A stretch of DNA of 64,000 bases, from the NCBI RefSeq assembly GCF_034006665.1, contig NZ_JAVESI010000005.1, positions 1 to 64,000 of the forward strand, in the 5' to 3' direction. This DNA comes from Trichloromonas sp034006665. Its GTDB lineage: Bacteria > Desulfobacterota > Desulfuromonadia > Desulfuromonadales > Trichloromonadaceae. Under the pieces are notes generated by a model. The model saw only the letters and a program-made list of their open reading frames with translations. It ran no database searches and had not been told where the DNA came from. A program made the translations under genes and the position numbers. Below are positions 41,390 to 49,287 of this stretch, one piece after another (the stretch's first letter is position 1; each line of letters starts with the position of its first letter).

Positions 41390-42292
41390 GTGTCCTACAT
41401 CGAGTATTTCGGGCTGAATCGCGAGGCCTTTTCCAATGCCCCGGACGCCCGTTTCTACTTCAACAGCGAGCAGCACAGCCAGGCCCTGCTGCGGTTGATG
41501 CACGCGGTCGATTCCAACAAGGGGTTGGCGGTCTGCATCGGCGGCGTCGGCACCGGCAAGACCACCCTGGCGCGCAAGATGCTGGACGGCCTCGATGAAG
41601 AGCACTACGAATCGTCACTGCTGGTCATGGTTCATTCCGGGATCACCGCCGACTGGATTCTCACCCGTATCGCCATGCAGCTGGGCGTGGAAAATCCGGC
41701 CCAAGACCGGCTGCCGCTGCTCAATCAGCTTTATGAACGGCTGCTCGTTATCGATGCTGCCGGAAAAAAGGCGGTGGTTCTTATTGATGAAGCGCAGATG
41801 CTTCAGACCCGGGAGTTGATGGAGGAGTTCCGGGGACTGCTGAATCTGGAGATTCCCGGGAAGAAGTTGCTCAATATTGTTTTTTTCGGGTTGCCCGAGG
41901 TGGAGGAGAGCTTGCGGCTGGATGAACCTCTGTCGCAGCGGGTCGCGGTCAAGTATCATCTCAAGTCCCTTTCGCTGAACACCACCCGTTCCTATATCCA
42001 GCATCGGCTGCAGGTCGCCGGGGCGACGCGCATGCTTTTCCAGAGTGACGCGATTCCGATGATTCACCGTTATTCGGGAGGGGTGCCGCGGCTGATCAAT
42101 ACCCTCTGCGACAACTGTCTCTTTGAGGCTTTCATGCTTAAACAAACGGATGTCGATCTGAAGACGGTTCACAGTGTCGCTGGGGATCTCGGGCTTTTTA
42201 ACCGGCCGCGTTTTGCCGAAAGTCCGGAGCCGGATCTTGACGATCTCGACGAGATCGAATCCATGCTTGACCGCCTCGAACAGCAGATCTGA
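41390..42292 (+). CDS. ExeA-like AAA+ ATPase
   Basis: This 300-residue ATPase starts MSYIEYFGLNREAFSNAPDARFYF, typical of the ExeA/GspA family and of related exosortase-linked ATPases. Walker A GGVGTGKTT lies at 51-59, Walker B VVLIDEAQ at 129-136, and sensor-2-like residues in YSGGVPRLINTLCD. In type II secretion ExeA helps place the secretin through the peptidoglycan. This version lacks a peptidoglycan-binding domain and has no transmembrane segment, so it is shorter than ExeA. The start is a GTG at 41390, with GGGAGG a few bases upstream. It follows the TPR gene on the same strand and is ended by a terminator. A partnership with the TPR protein is inferred. Confidence 0.85.
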   Translation: MSYIEYFGLNREAFSNAPDARFYFNSEQHSQALLRLMHAVDSNKGLAVCIGGVGTGKTTLARKMLDGLDEEHYESSLLVMVHSGITADWILTRIAMQLGVENPAQDRLPLLNQLYERLLVIDAAGKKAVVLIDEAQMLQTRELMEEFRGLLNLEIPGKKLLNIVFFGLPEVEESLRLDEPLSQRVAVKYHLKSLSLNTTRSYIQHRLQVAGATRMLFQSDAIPMIHRYSGGVPRLINTLCDNCLFEAFMLKQTDVDLKTVHSVAGDLGLFNRPRFAESPEPDLDDLDEIESMLDRLEQQI

Positions 42293-42323
42293 TTAGCGAT
42301 TTATCGCCAGCCACTTACTCTTT

Positions 42324-42353
42324 GAGGCCGGTCGCACCGGCCTCTTCCTTTTT
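42324..42353 (+). terminator. Intrinsic terminator between the ATPase gene and mutL
   Basis: GAGGCCGG (42324-42331) pairs with CCGGCCTC (42337-42344) over a five-base loop and is followed by TTCCTTTTT. It ends the TPR-ATPase transcript but lies only 13 bases before the mutL start, so it may also act inside a mutL leader. Confidence 0.75.
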
Positions 42354-42366
42354 ACGCGAGCGGCGC

Positions 42367-44190
42367 ATGTCCGGAACCATCCAGATTCTTCCCGAACAAT
42401 TGTGCAATCAGATCGCCGCCGGCGAGGTCGTTGAGCGCCCCGCTTCGGTGGTCAAGGAATTGCTGGAGAACGCTCTCGATGCCGGTGCTACCGATATCGT
42501 CGTGGAGGTAGAGAAGGGGGGACGGCGGCTGATTCGGGTCATCGACAATGGCCGGGGGATGGGCAAAGATGATGCTTTTCTCTGCCTTGAGCGGCATGCG
42601 ACGAGCAAAATCCGCGCCGCCGACGATCTCTTTGCTTTACGTACCCTGGGTTTTCGCGGTGAGGCCTTGCCCTCCATCGCTTCCGTCAGTCGACTCCTGT
42701 TGCGGACCCATGCCGCAGTTGAGGAGAGCGGCTGGGAGATCTACGCCGAAGGGGGCGTCATCCGTCGCGCCGGTGCCTGCGGCATGCCGCCGGGTACGAC
42801 TGTCGAGGTTCGCGACCTCTTCTTCAATACCCCGGCGCGGCGGAAATTCCTGCGCAAAGAAGAGACCGAATTCGGCCATATCGCCGATCTGGTCACGCGG
42901 CTGGCGCTGGCGGCACCTCAGGTCCATTTTCGCCTAGTTCACGATGGGCGCACGCTGGTCGATGCCTACCGGCAGCATCGTCTCGCCGATCGCGTGGGTG
43001 CTCTTCTCGGTCGGCCTCTGCTTACCGATCTGCTGGAGTTGGAGGTGGACGACGGCCAAGGACTGCGGCTCTCCGGCTTCATCAGCCAACCGGCGGTACA
43101 GCGGGCGACGACCGGTGCTCTCCATATCTATATCAACCATCGTTACGTTCGGGATCGGGTGGTGCGTCACGCCCTGCTTGAAGGCTACCGTCACGTTCTG
43201 CCCCGGGGTCGCTATCCGGTCGTGGTCCTCTTTTTCGAACTCGATCCCGCACGGGTCGATGTCAATGTGCATCCGACCAAAGATGAGGTCCGTTTTCGCG
43301 ACCAGCGCCAGGTCCACGACTTCATCGCCGAGGCGGTGCGCGCCACCCTGAAATCCTCCTCTTGGCTGGAGGTTCGGGATAGTGCCACCACCACTGCCGA
43401 AATTTTTTCACCCGTTACCGCTTCTCCCCTGGCCTCTCCTCCTCCGTCGCGCGACCCGCGCCAAGAGGTGCAGGAATCCCTGGAGACCTACGCCCGCGGT
43501 GCTTCTTTCGTGACGCGCCCGGCGATTACCGCGCCTTCCTCCGGCGCCGCGCCCATATCTTCTTCGCTGGTCGTTGTTCCCCTGCCGCCGACAACGGCGG
43601 AAGACGGATTCTTTTCCTCCCTGCGGTTGATCGGCCAGTATCGCAACAGCTACCTCGTTTGTCAGGACGGGTCGGATCTTGTTCTGATCGATCAGCACGC
43701 GGCCCATGAACGCATCGGTTTCGAACGATTGCGCAGCCAGTACCGCCAGGGACGCATCCCCAGCCAGTCCCTGCTCTTTCCGGTGATCATCGAGGTCGAT
43801 CACGGCGAAGCCGAGGCCCTGCGCGAAGCTCTTCCCCACCTCGAACGTCTCGGCCTGGTGGTCGAACCCTTCGGGGGCAAGAGTTACGTGCTCAAGGAAA
43901 TTCCGCAACTGCTCGATGCCGGCCAGGCCGAACAACTGCTGCGCGATCTGGCCGCCGAGTTACGCCAGATCGGCAGCAGTTCCCTGGCGGAAGACGCCTT
44001 GGAGCAGGTGCTGATCCTGATGGCCTGTCATGGCGTGATCCGGGCAAACCAACCCCTTTCGCCGCCGCAGATGACCGCATTATTGCGCGATCTGGACCGA
44101 GTGGATTTCGGGGCCCAGTGTCCACACGGCCGGCCGGTGATGGTACGCCAGCGGCTCACCGAGATCGAAAAGCTCTTTAAGCGAACCTGA
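42367..44190 (+). CDS. mutL: DNA mismatch repair protein MutL
   Basis: MutL couples mismatch recognition by MutS to strand removal. The 607-residue protein has the GHKL ATPase motifs (ENALDAGATDI, DNGRGMGKDD, LGFRGEALPSI) in the first 110 residues. A variable proline- and serine-rich linker follows near 350-410, then a C-terminal dimer domain with DQHAAHERIGFE, the metal-binding endonuclease motif DQHA-x2-E-x4-E. The protein should therefore nick DNA itself, as expected in bacteria without MutH. The ATG at 42367 is used; the frame upstream overlaps a terminator. It joins miaA by a TGATG overlap. Confidence 0.95.
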   Translation: MSGTIQILPEQLCNQIAAGEVVERPASVVKELLENALDAGATDIVVEVEKGGRRLIRVIDNGRGMGKDDAFLCLERHATSKIRAADDLFALRTLGFRGEALPSIASVSRLLLRTHAAVEESGWEIYAEGGVIRRAGACGMPPGTTVEVRDLFFNTPARRKFLRKEETEFGHIADLVTRLALAAPQVHFRLVHDGRTLVDAYRQHRLADRVGALLGRPLLTDLLELEVDDGQGLRLSGFISQPAVQRATTGALHIYINHRYVRDRVVRHALLEGYRHVLPRGRYPVVVLFFELDPARVDVNVHPTKDEVRFRDQRQVHDFIAEAVRATLKSSSWLEVRDSATTTAEIFSPVTASPLASPPPSRDPRQEVQESLETYARGASFVTRPAITAPSSGAAPISSSLVVVPLPPTTAEDGFFSSLRLIGQYRNSYLVCQDGSDLVLIDQHAAHERIGFERLRSQYRQGRIPSQSLLFPVIIEVDHGEAEALREALPHLERLGLVVEPFGGKSYVLKEIPQLLDAGQAEQLLRDLAAELRQIGSSSLAEDALEQVLILMACHGVIRANQPLSPPQMTALLRDLDRVDFGAQCPHGRPVMVRQRLTEIEKLFKRT

Positions 44191-45143
44191 TGATGAACGC
44201 TCGGGAATCTTCCCCCCTGCTGGTGATCTGCGGCCCGACCGCTTCGGGAAAGACGGCTCTGGCGGTGGAGCTCGCCCGGTACTATCCCATCGAGGTCGTA
44301 TCCGCCGACTCCCGCCAAGTCTATCGGGGGATGGATATCGGCACCGCCAAGGCGACTGCCGAGGAGCGTCACCGGGTTCCTCATCATCTTCTCGATCTCG
44401 TGGAAGCGGACGAGGAATTTTCCGTTGCCGACTTCATTCGTCTGGCGCATCCGGCGATCGCTGCCATTCATAGGCGCGGCAAGGTACCGGTGTTGCTCGG
44501 CGGCACCGGTCTGTATCTGCGCGGCGTTACTGAGGGGCTGGTCGCGGCCCCCGCGGGGAATCCGGCGTTGCGCGCCGAACTGCTGGAGCGTGAAAGGCGG
44601 GAAGGGGGGGGGACCCTCTACCGGCTGCTGCGAGAGCTCGATCCTCCCCTGGCTGGCAGGATTCAACCGGGGGATTTGACCCGCACCGTGCGCGCTCTCG
44701 AAGTGTTCCGGCTTTCTGGGCGCCGTCTTTCCGACTTCCAACGCGAGCATGCTTTCGCCGAACGTCCCTACGTTACGTTGAAGATAGCCCTTGCTCCGCC
44801 TCGGGAGGAGCTTTACCGGCGCATTGATCGGCGCGTCGAATTGATGCTGGAGCAGGGTCTGGCGGCGGAGGTGCGCGGCCTCCTTGAGCGGGGCTGCGAT
44901 CCCGAAAGCAAGGCGCTGCGCACCATCGGTTACCGGGAGATGATATGCCATCTGCGGGGGGCAATCTCCCTGGCGGAAGCGACGGCCTTAATCCAGCGAA
45001 ACAGTCGGCATTATGCCAAGCGCCAGTTGACATGGTTTCGTGGGGATGAGGCGATAATTTGGGTTGATTCCTGTAGCGAGTCTGCTAATATCCTAAAGTT
45101 AATTGAACTTTTTTTGCTACGTACAAGGAGCGGATATGGCTAA
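44190..45143 (+). CDS. miaA: tRNA dimethylallyltransferase
   Basis: MiaA adds a dimethylallyl group to A37 of tRNAs that read codons starting with U. The 317-residue protein has the P-loop GPTASGKTAL, DSRQVYRGMDIGTAKAT (the Asp and substrate channel), and YLRGVTEGL plus the tRNA-contact block TIGYREMICHL. The ATG at 44190 shares one base with the mutL stop (TGATG). The 3' end runs past the hfq start. The order mutL-miaA-hfq is conserved in proteobacteria. The length is normal for the family. Confidence 0.95.
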   Translation: MMNARESSPLLVICGPTASGKTALAVELARYYPIEVVSADSRQVYRGMDIGTAKATAEERHRVPHHLLDLVEADEEFSVADFIRLAHPAIAAIHRRGKVPVLLGGTGLYLRGVTEGLVAAPAGNPALRAELLERERREGGGTLYRLLRELDPPLAGRIQPGDLTRTVRALEVFRLSGRRLSDFQREHAFAERPYVTLKIALAPPREELYRRIDRRVELMLEQGLAAEVRGLLERGCDPESKALRTIGYREMICHLRGAISLAEATALIQRNSRHYAKRQLTWFRGDEAIIWVDSCSESANILKLIELFLLRTRSGYG

Positions 45144-45369
45144 GACCCCTTTTAACATCCAGGATCAATACCTCAACCAGGCGCGCAAAGAGCGGGTAAG
45201 GGTGACCGTTGTCATGATGTCGGGTGAAAAACTCGAAGGATATATCAAATCCTTCGACAGTTTCTGCCTGCTGATCGAAAGCGGCGGCGACATTCTGCTC
45301 TACAAGCATGCCATCTCTTCCATCACCTCGTCCGACGGTTCCTTCCGTCTGCACGGCGGCAAGGATTGA
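45136..45369 (+). CDS. hfq: RNA-binding protein Hfq
   Basis: Hfq is the Sm-like hexameric chaperone for small RNAs. The 77-residue protein has AKTPFNIQDQYLNQARKERV (Sm1 start, with the Gln used for RNA binding), the Sm1 core with SFDSF and the Sm2 motif YKHAISSI (Lys-His). The ATG at 45136 has AAGGAG five bases upstream and overlaps the miaA stop region. Only a short C-terminal tail (SDGSFRLHGGKD) follows the core. A hairpin terminator lies 30 bp downstream. In Geobacter-type bacteria the same order is found. Confidence 0.96.
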   Translation: MAKTPFNIQDQYLNQARKERVRVTVVMMSGEKLEGYIKSFDSFCLLIESGGDILLYKHAISSITSSDGSFRLHGGKD

Positions 45370-45397
45370 TCTCTTTCGTCCGCTAGCATCCGGCAAG

Positions 45398-45458
45398 AAC
45401 CGCCCGGTCCCGGACTCCCGACGCTTATCTGAGCGGGGCGTCCGGGGGCGGGTTTTTT
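45398..45458 (+). terminator. Intrinsic terminator after hfq
   Basis: A GC-rich hairpin (left arm from AACCGCCC at about 45398; right arm GGGGGCGGGTT ending near 45454, loop around 45415-45440) is followed by a run of six T residues (45453-45458). The stem is long but imperfect, with a few bulges. Confidence 0.7.
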
Positions 45459-45564
45459 GTAGCTAATACTTCTTTTTTCTCAGTGCCGGCGGGAAGGCTT
45501 GTGGTGATCGATCTTCAGGGATTGGCTGCTTACGTTTTGTCCGCCCTTTTTGAGGATCTTCTTC

Positions 45565-46869
45565 ATGCTTGAGATTCTTTCGGTCGATCCGGGCAGTATC
45601 GCGGCGGAACTCGGTATGGAAAGGGGAGATCGTCTGGTCTCCATCGCCGGGCGGCCGGTGGTTGATCTGCTCGATGTGGCCCTGGCCGACCAAGCCGAGG
45701 ATCTGCGCATCGAGTTGCTCAAGCGAGATGGCGAAACCTGGCTTCTTGAATTCGACAAGGATGCCGAAGAGCCCCTGGGTATCGATGTTCCTCACCCCGA
45801 TCCGGAGGAATGCGGTAATCAGTGCCTTTTCTGCTTTGTCCACCAGTTGCCCCGGGGTATGCGCAAATCCCTTTACGTCAAGGATGATGACTATCGCTTT
45901 TCCTTCCTGTACGGTGCTTACGTAACCCTGACCAACATCGGCGAAGAGGACATCCGGCGGATCCTCGAACAGCACCTTTCCCCCCTCTATGTTTCGGTCC
46001 ATGCCACCGACGAGGCATTGCGGCAGCGTCTCCTCGGTCGCCAGGGGCCGGCCGTCCTTCCTTTGCTGCGACAGCTGGTCGAAGGGGGGATCCAGCTGCA
46101 CACCCAGGTGGTGCTTTGCCCGGGCTTCAATGACGGACCGGCGCTACTCCAAACCCTGACCGATCTTCATGCCCTCGGGCCGAACATCCTCTCCCTGGCA
46201 GTGGTGCCGGTAGGGTTGACCGGCCATCGCCGCAATCTGCCGACCTTGCGTCTGCCCACCATCGAAGAGGCCCGTCAAACGCTGGCCATGATCCACGACT
46301 TCCAGCGGGAGTGCCTGCGTCAGGGGGGCTCCCGTTTCGTCTTCGCCGCCGATGAACTCTACCTGCGCGCTGGGCTGCCTTTTCCCCCTATCGACGATTA
46401 TGAAGAGTTGGGTCAACTGGAAAACGGGGTTGGGATGATCCCCCTCTTCCGCGAGGAGGCGGAACAGGTTCTCGCGGAGGTGGACAAGCTTCCTCCTGGA
46501 CCTTTCTCCGTGCTGACCGGGGAATCGGCCGCCGCCGAGGTCGTGCGCTTCGCTTCGGCTCTGGAGGCTGCCGTCGGCACGACGATCTTTGTCCATGTGA
46601 TCCGCAACGAATTTTTCGGCGGCGGCGTGACTGTGGCGGGCCTGGTCACTGGTCGCGACATCCTCCACCAACTGCGCGGCGTGACCGTGGGTAAACGGTT
46701 GCTGGTTCCCGAAGTGATGCTGCGGGACGGCGAAGAGGTCTTTCTCGACGACCTGCGCCTTGAGGATCTGTCCCGGGAACTGAAGGTGCCGATGACGACC
46801 TTCGACAGCAGCCCCTGGGGGCTGGTCGAGGCCTTGGATCATATCTCACGCGACAATTTTCAGCGATAA
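45565..46869 (+). CDS. DUF512 / PDZ-radical SAM family protein
   Basis: This 434-residue protein has three parts. A small PDZ-like domain (residues 1-75, VDPGSIAAELGMERGDRLVSIAGRPV) comes first. A radical SAM-like region follows, with a CxxxCxxC motif (Cys83, Cys87, Cys90 in ECGNQCLFC) and the tail FVHQLPRGMRKSLYVKDDDYRFSFL. The DUF512 domain ends it, with the C-terminal stretch VTVGKRLLVPEVMLRDGEEVFLDDL. The family is found mostly in anaerobes and its reaction is not known. The ATG at 45565 has GAGGAT eight bases upstream. It follows the hfq terminator and precedes a TPR gene by 2 bp, so the two are probably one unit. Confidence 0.88.
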   Translation: MLEILSVDPGSIAAELGMERGDRLVSIAGRPVVDLLDVALADQAEDLRIELLKRDGETWLLEFDKDAEEPLGIDVPHPDPEECGNQCLFCFVHQLPRGMRKSLYVKDDDYRFSFLYGAYVTLTNIGEEDIRRILEQHLSPLYVSVHATDEALRQRLLGRQGPAVLPLLRQLVEGGIQLHTQVVLCPGFNDGPALLQTLTDLHALGPNILSLAVVPVGLTGHRRNLPTLRLPTIEEARQTLAMIHDFQRECLRQGGSRFVFAADELYLRAGLPFPPIDDYEELGQLENGVGMIPLFREEAEQVLAEVDKLPPGPFSVLTGESAAAEVVRFASALEAAVGTTIFVHVIRNEFFGGGVTVAGLVTGRDILHQLRGVTVGKRLLVPEVMLRDGEEVFLDDLRLEDLSRELKVPMTTFDSSPWGLVEALDHISRDNFQR

Positions 46870-46871
46870 GG

Positions 46872-47666
46872 ATGAAACCTATGCAGGACTACGAACTGCT
46901 CTTGGAGAAAGGTCGGCGCGCTTTGGAGAGCGAAGCTTTCACCCAGGCGGCGCGGGCCTTCCGCCTGGCGACGGAAGCGCTTCCGGAGCGCCCCGAAGGT
47001 TGGCGCCTGCTCGGTGAGGCCCTGAGCGAGGAAGGGGCTGCCGGTGAGGCCGTTACGGCGCTCGACAAGGCTTTGGCCCTGGCACCGGACGATATCGACA
47101 GTCTCTATCTGTTGGGGGATGCCTGCTTCGAGGCGCGTCAGCCGCAGCGGGCACTGAATGCTTACGGGCGAATCATTGAGCTCGACCCGTCCGAAGCGGA
47201 TGCGCTGGTCAGCCAAGGGTTGGTGCTGTTCAGCCAAGAACGACTGGGCGACGCCGAGGCGTGCTACCGCCGCGCTCTGGAGATCGATCCCGAGTCGGCC
47301 TTCGCTCTCAATTCTCTGGGGGATGCGGCGGCCGCCGCCGGCCGTGTCGAGGAAGCAGTCGCCTGCTACCGTCAGGTCATTCAGCTTGATCCCGAAGACC
47401 CACAGGGACATTACAATCTTGCCGAACTGCTTTACGATCAGGGTGATCTGGCGGAGGCAGAAAAGGCCTGCCGCGAGGCTTTACGCCTTGATCCCGAATT
47501 CGCCTTTGCCCATCTCACCCTAGGCTACATCTGTCTTGATGATGAGGAGCCGAAGGAAGCCCTTGCCCATTTCCGCGAATTTCTCCGTTTGGAAAACGCC
47601 GCCGATTCCGCCGATCTACGCAACGAGGTTGCGGCGGTGATCGATGGTCTCAAGGGCGAAGGTTAG
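46872..47666 (+). CDS. TPR-repeat protein
   Basis: This 264-residue protein is almost entirely tetratricopeptide repeats: about seven units, for example YELLLEKGRRALESEAFTQAA and PEDPQGHYNLAELLYDQGD. No signal peptide or membrane segment is present, so it should be a cytoplasmic adaptor. The ATG is at 46872, 2 bp after the DUF512 gene stop. The 3' end overlaps the possible longest lrgA frame but not its preferred start at 47677. The repeats do not tell which partner is bound; coupling to the DUF512 gene suggests a shared process. Confidence 0.8.
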   Translation: MKPMQDYELLLEKGRRALESEAFTQAARAFRLATEALPERPEGWRLLGEALSEEGAAGEAVTALDKALALAPDDIDSLYLLGDACFEARQPQRALNAYGRIIELDPSEADALVSQGLVLFSQERLGDAEACYRRALEIDPESAFALNSLGDAAAAAGRVEEAVACYRQVIQLDPEDPQGHYNLAELLYDQGDLAEAEKACREALRLDPEFAFAHLTLGYICLDDEEPKEALAHFREFLRLENAADSADLRNEVAAVIDGLKGEG

Positions 47667-47676
47667 GGGCGGGCGC

Positions 47677-48033
47677 ATGGTCCGGGGTTTTGCCATCCTG
47701 CTGCTGCTGCAGTTGCTCGGGGAGGTGCTGTCTTCCTCGCTGGCACTCCCCGTGCCCGGCAACGTCCTCGGCATGGGGCTGCTATTGCTTGCCCTCAATT
47801 TCAAACTGGTTCGTCCCGAATGGGTGGAAGAGGCGGTTAATCTGCTGCTTTCCAACCTCGCTCTCTTTTTTGTTCCCGCCGGGGTCGGGGTCATGGTCTA
47901 CTTCGATCTGCTTGCCGCGGAATGGCTGCCCATCGTAGTCGCGACGTTTCTCAGTACCTTCGTGGTCATGGCGGTCACCGGCTGGGTCGCCCTCTGGCTC
48001 GAACGGCGCGGCGGGAGGGTGGAAAATGAATGA
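47677..48033 (+). CDS. lrgA: LrgA/CidA family holin-like membrane protein
   Basis: This is a 118-residue membrane protein of the CidA/LrgA family, with four hydrophobic segments and the hallmark LALPVPGNVLGMGLLLLALN (family consensus PGSxxGMxLLxxLL) followed by VEEAVNLLLSNLALFFVPAGVGVM. In Staphylococcus LrgA antagonises holin-like CidA and controls murein hydrolase activity, and recent work links the family to pyruvate or small-molecule transport. The ATG at 47677 is 10 bp after the TPR gene stop. It overlaps lrgB by 8 bp, so both are translated together. The role in this organism is not known. Confidence 0.9.
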   Translation: MVRGFAILLLLQLLGEVLSSSLALPVPGNVLGMGLLLLALNFKLVRPEWVEEAVNLLLSNLALFFVPAGVGVMVYFDLLAAEWLPIVVATFLSTFVVMAVTGWVALWLERRGGRVENE

Positions 48034-48715
48034 AATTCTCGGCTCGCCACTCTTCGGCATCGCATTGACCCTGATCGTCTACGCCTTGGCACAGAAGCTC
48101 TATGCCCGTACCCGGCATATTCTTCTCAATCCGGTGGCGGTGGCGGTGCTGGCCATCATCGGCCTGCTTCTCCTCGGGGATATTCCCTATGAAGACTATG
48201 CCGAGGGAGGACGGTACATCCTCTTTCTCCTTGGGCCTTCGGTGGTTGCCCTCGGTTTTCCCCTCTATGCCCGGCGCAAGGAGATTCTGGCGCGTAAACT
48301 GCCGATTCTGGTCGGAGTGTTTGCGGGCTCACTGACCTCAATCCTGTCCGCCTCGGGCCTGGCCTGGCTTCTGGGCGGAAGCCGCGAAGTGGTGCTTTCT
48401 CTGGCGCCCAAATCGGTGACGACACCGATCGCCATCAGCATCGTGGAAAAGATCGGCGGCGTCCCCCCCCTGACTGCCGCGTTGGTGGTGGTCACCGGCT
48501 GTCTCGGTGCCATGTGCGGTCCCGAGTTCTGCCGAAGTATCGGCATCCGTGACGGTGCAGCCATGGGTCTGGCGGTAGGTACGGCGACCCATGGGGTTGG
48601 AACCGCCCGTATGCTTGAGGTCGATCGCCTGGGCGGGGCGATTTCCGGGTTGGCCATCGGACTCAACGGCCTGACGACGGCCTTTTTGCTGCCATTACTC
48701 TTTGTCTTCTTTTGA
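48026..48715 (+). CDS. lrgB: LrgB family membrane protein
   Basis: This is a 229-residue membrane protein of the LrgB/CidB family with several hydrophobic segments. It contains the conserved LGPSVVALGFPLYARR, SVTTPIAISI and TGCLGAMCGPEF blocks and ends LNGLTTAFLLPLLFVFF. It is the usual partner of LrgA, encoded directly upstream with an 8-bp overlap; the pair forms a membrane transporter or a regulator of cell lysis, depending on the species studied. The ATG at 48026 lies within the lrgA end. A bidirectional hairpin terminator follows 15 bp after the stop. Confidence 0.9.
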   Translation: MNEILGSPLFGIALTLIVYALAQKLYARTRHILLNPVAVAVLAIIGLLLLGDIPYEDYAEGGRYILFLLGPSVVALGFPLYARRKEILARKLPILVGVFAGSLTSILSASGLAWLLGGSREVVLSLAPKSVTTPIAISIVEKIGGVPPLTAALVVVTGCLGAMCGPEFCRSIGIRDGAAMGLAVGTATHGVGTARMLEVDRLGGAISGLAIGLNGLTTAFLLPLLFVFF

Positions 48716-48730
48716 AATTAAGGCAAAAAG

Positions 48731-48770
48731 AAAAACCGCCTCCCGGAACAGGCCGGTGAGGCGGTTTTTT
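48731..48770. terminator. Bidirectional terminator between lrgB and the PxxKW gene
   Basis: AAAAACCGCCTC (48731-48742) pairs with GAGGCGGTTTTTT (48758-48770). T-runs occur at both ends, so it can stop the lrgAB transcript on the plus strand and the convergent PxxKW transcript on the minus strand. Confidence 0.85.
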
Positions 48771-48796
48771 GTGTTTGTTGGTTGCAAACGGTCGAC

Positions 48797-49087
48797 TTAC
48801 TTCTTCTTGCTGCTGGCCGCTTTCTTGGAAGCCTTGAGGGGGTTGACCTTGGCTTCGACGCTCTTGATTTCGATCTTCTGGTGGGTGGCGAAGTTACACA
48901 GACCGCCTCGCCACTTTTGCGCGGGGGAGGGGGCCACCGAACAGACCTGACCGATCGTTCCTTCGACGATGCGCTCGCAACCCTGGCACTTGTCGATCAC
49001 CAGCTGGCAGCTGTTGCCTTCAAAAGTACAACCTTTTTTGGACCAGAAGGTGCATTCAGTACCGGGAAGAACGGTTTGACATTGCAT
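48797..49087 (-). CDS. PxxKW family cysteine-rich protein
   Basis: This is a 96-residue small protein with eight cysteines (3, 12, 20, 27, 34, 37, 49, 64) and the family mark PAQKW (55-59). The arrangement C-x6-C-x2-C ending before VCSVAPSP suggests a metal- or iron-sulfur-binding fold. The family is known mainly from deltaproteobacteria and related anaerobes, with no assigned function. The last 25 residues are lysine- and alanine-rich (KASKKAASSKKK), which could contact nucleic acid or acidic lipid. The ATG at 49087 has AAGGAG seven bases upstream. The gene is monocistronic with its own very strong promoter and faces a bidirectional terminator. High expression is inferred from the promoter. 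Confidence 0.85.
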   Translation of the reverse strand: MQCQTVLPGTECTFWSKKGCTFEGNSCQLVIDKCQGCERIVEGTIGQVCSVAPSPAQKWRGGLCNFATHQKIEIKSVEAKVNPLKASKKAASSKKK

Positions 49088-49131
49088 GGGTCGATCTCCT
49101 TGCGTATGCGGTTTTTACGAAATAAAGTCTG

Positions 49132-49160
49132 CTTATAGTCTCCCTTAAGTCATTTGTCAA
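49132..49160 (-). promoter_or_regulatory. Strong promoter of the PxxKW gene
   Basis: On the minus strand a perfect TTGACA (49160-49155) and a near-consensus TATAAG (49137-49132) are spaced by 17 bases, about 45 bases before the start codon, in an AT-rich stretch. This is the best promoter match in the window. Confidence 0.78.
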
Positions 49161-49217
49161 TTCTTTTTTCAAAATCCTTTTTTCACAACCATCGCCTCTA
49201 AAACCCACGGGGAATCG

Positions 49218-49246
49218 TTGCCACTTCGGGCATGCTTCTGTATACT
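49218..49246 (+). promoter_or_regulatory. Promoter of rnc-radical SAM-era-der
   Basis: TTGCCA (49218-49223) and TATACT (49241-49246) are exactly 17 bases apart, 42 bases before the rnc ATG. It diverges from the PxxKW promoter. Confidence 0.7.
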
Positions 49247-49287
49247 TACCGCCAGTTTTTAATCATTAGCCTGGAACTCCCCTCGTC

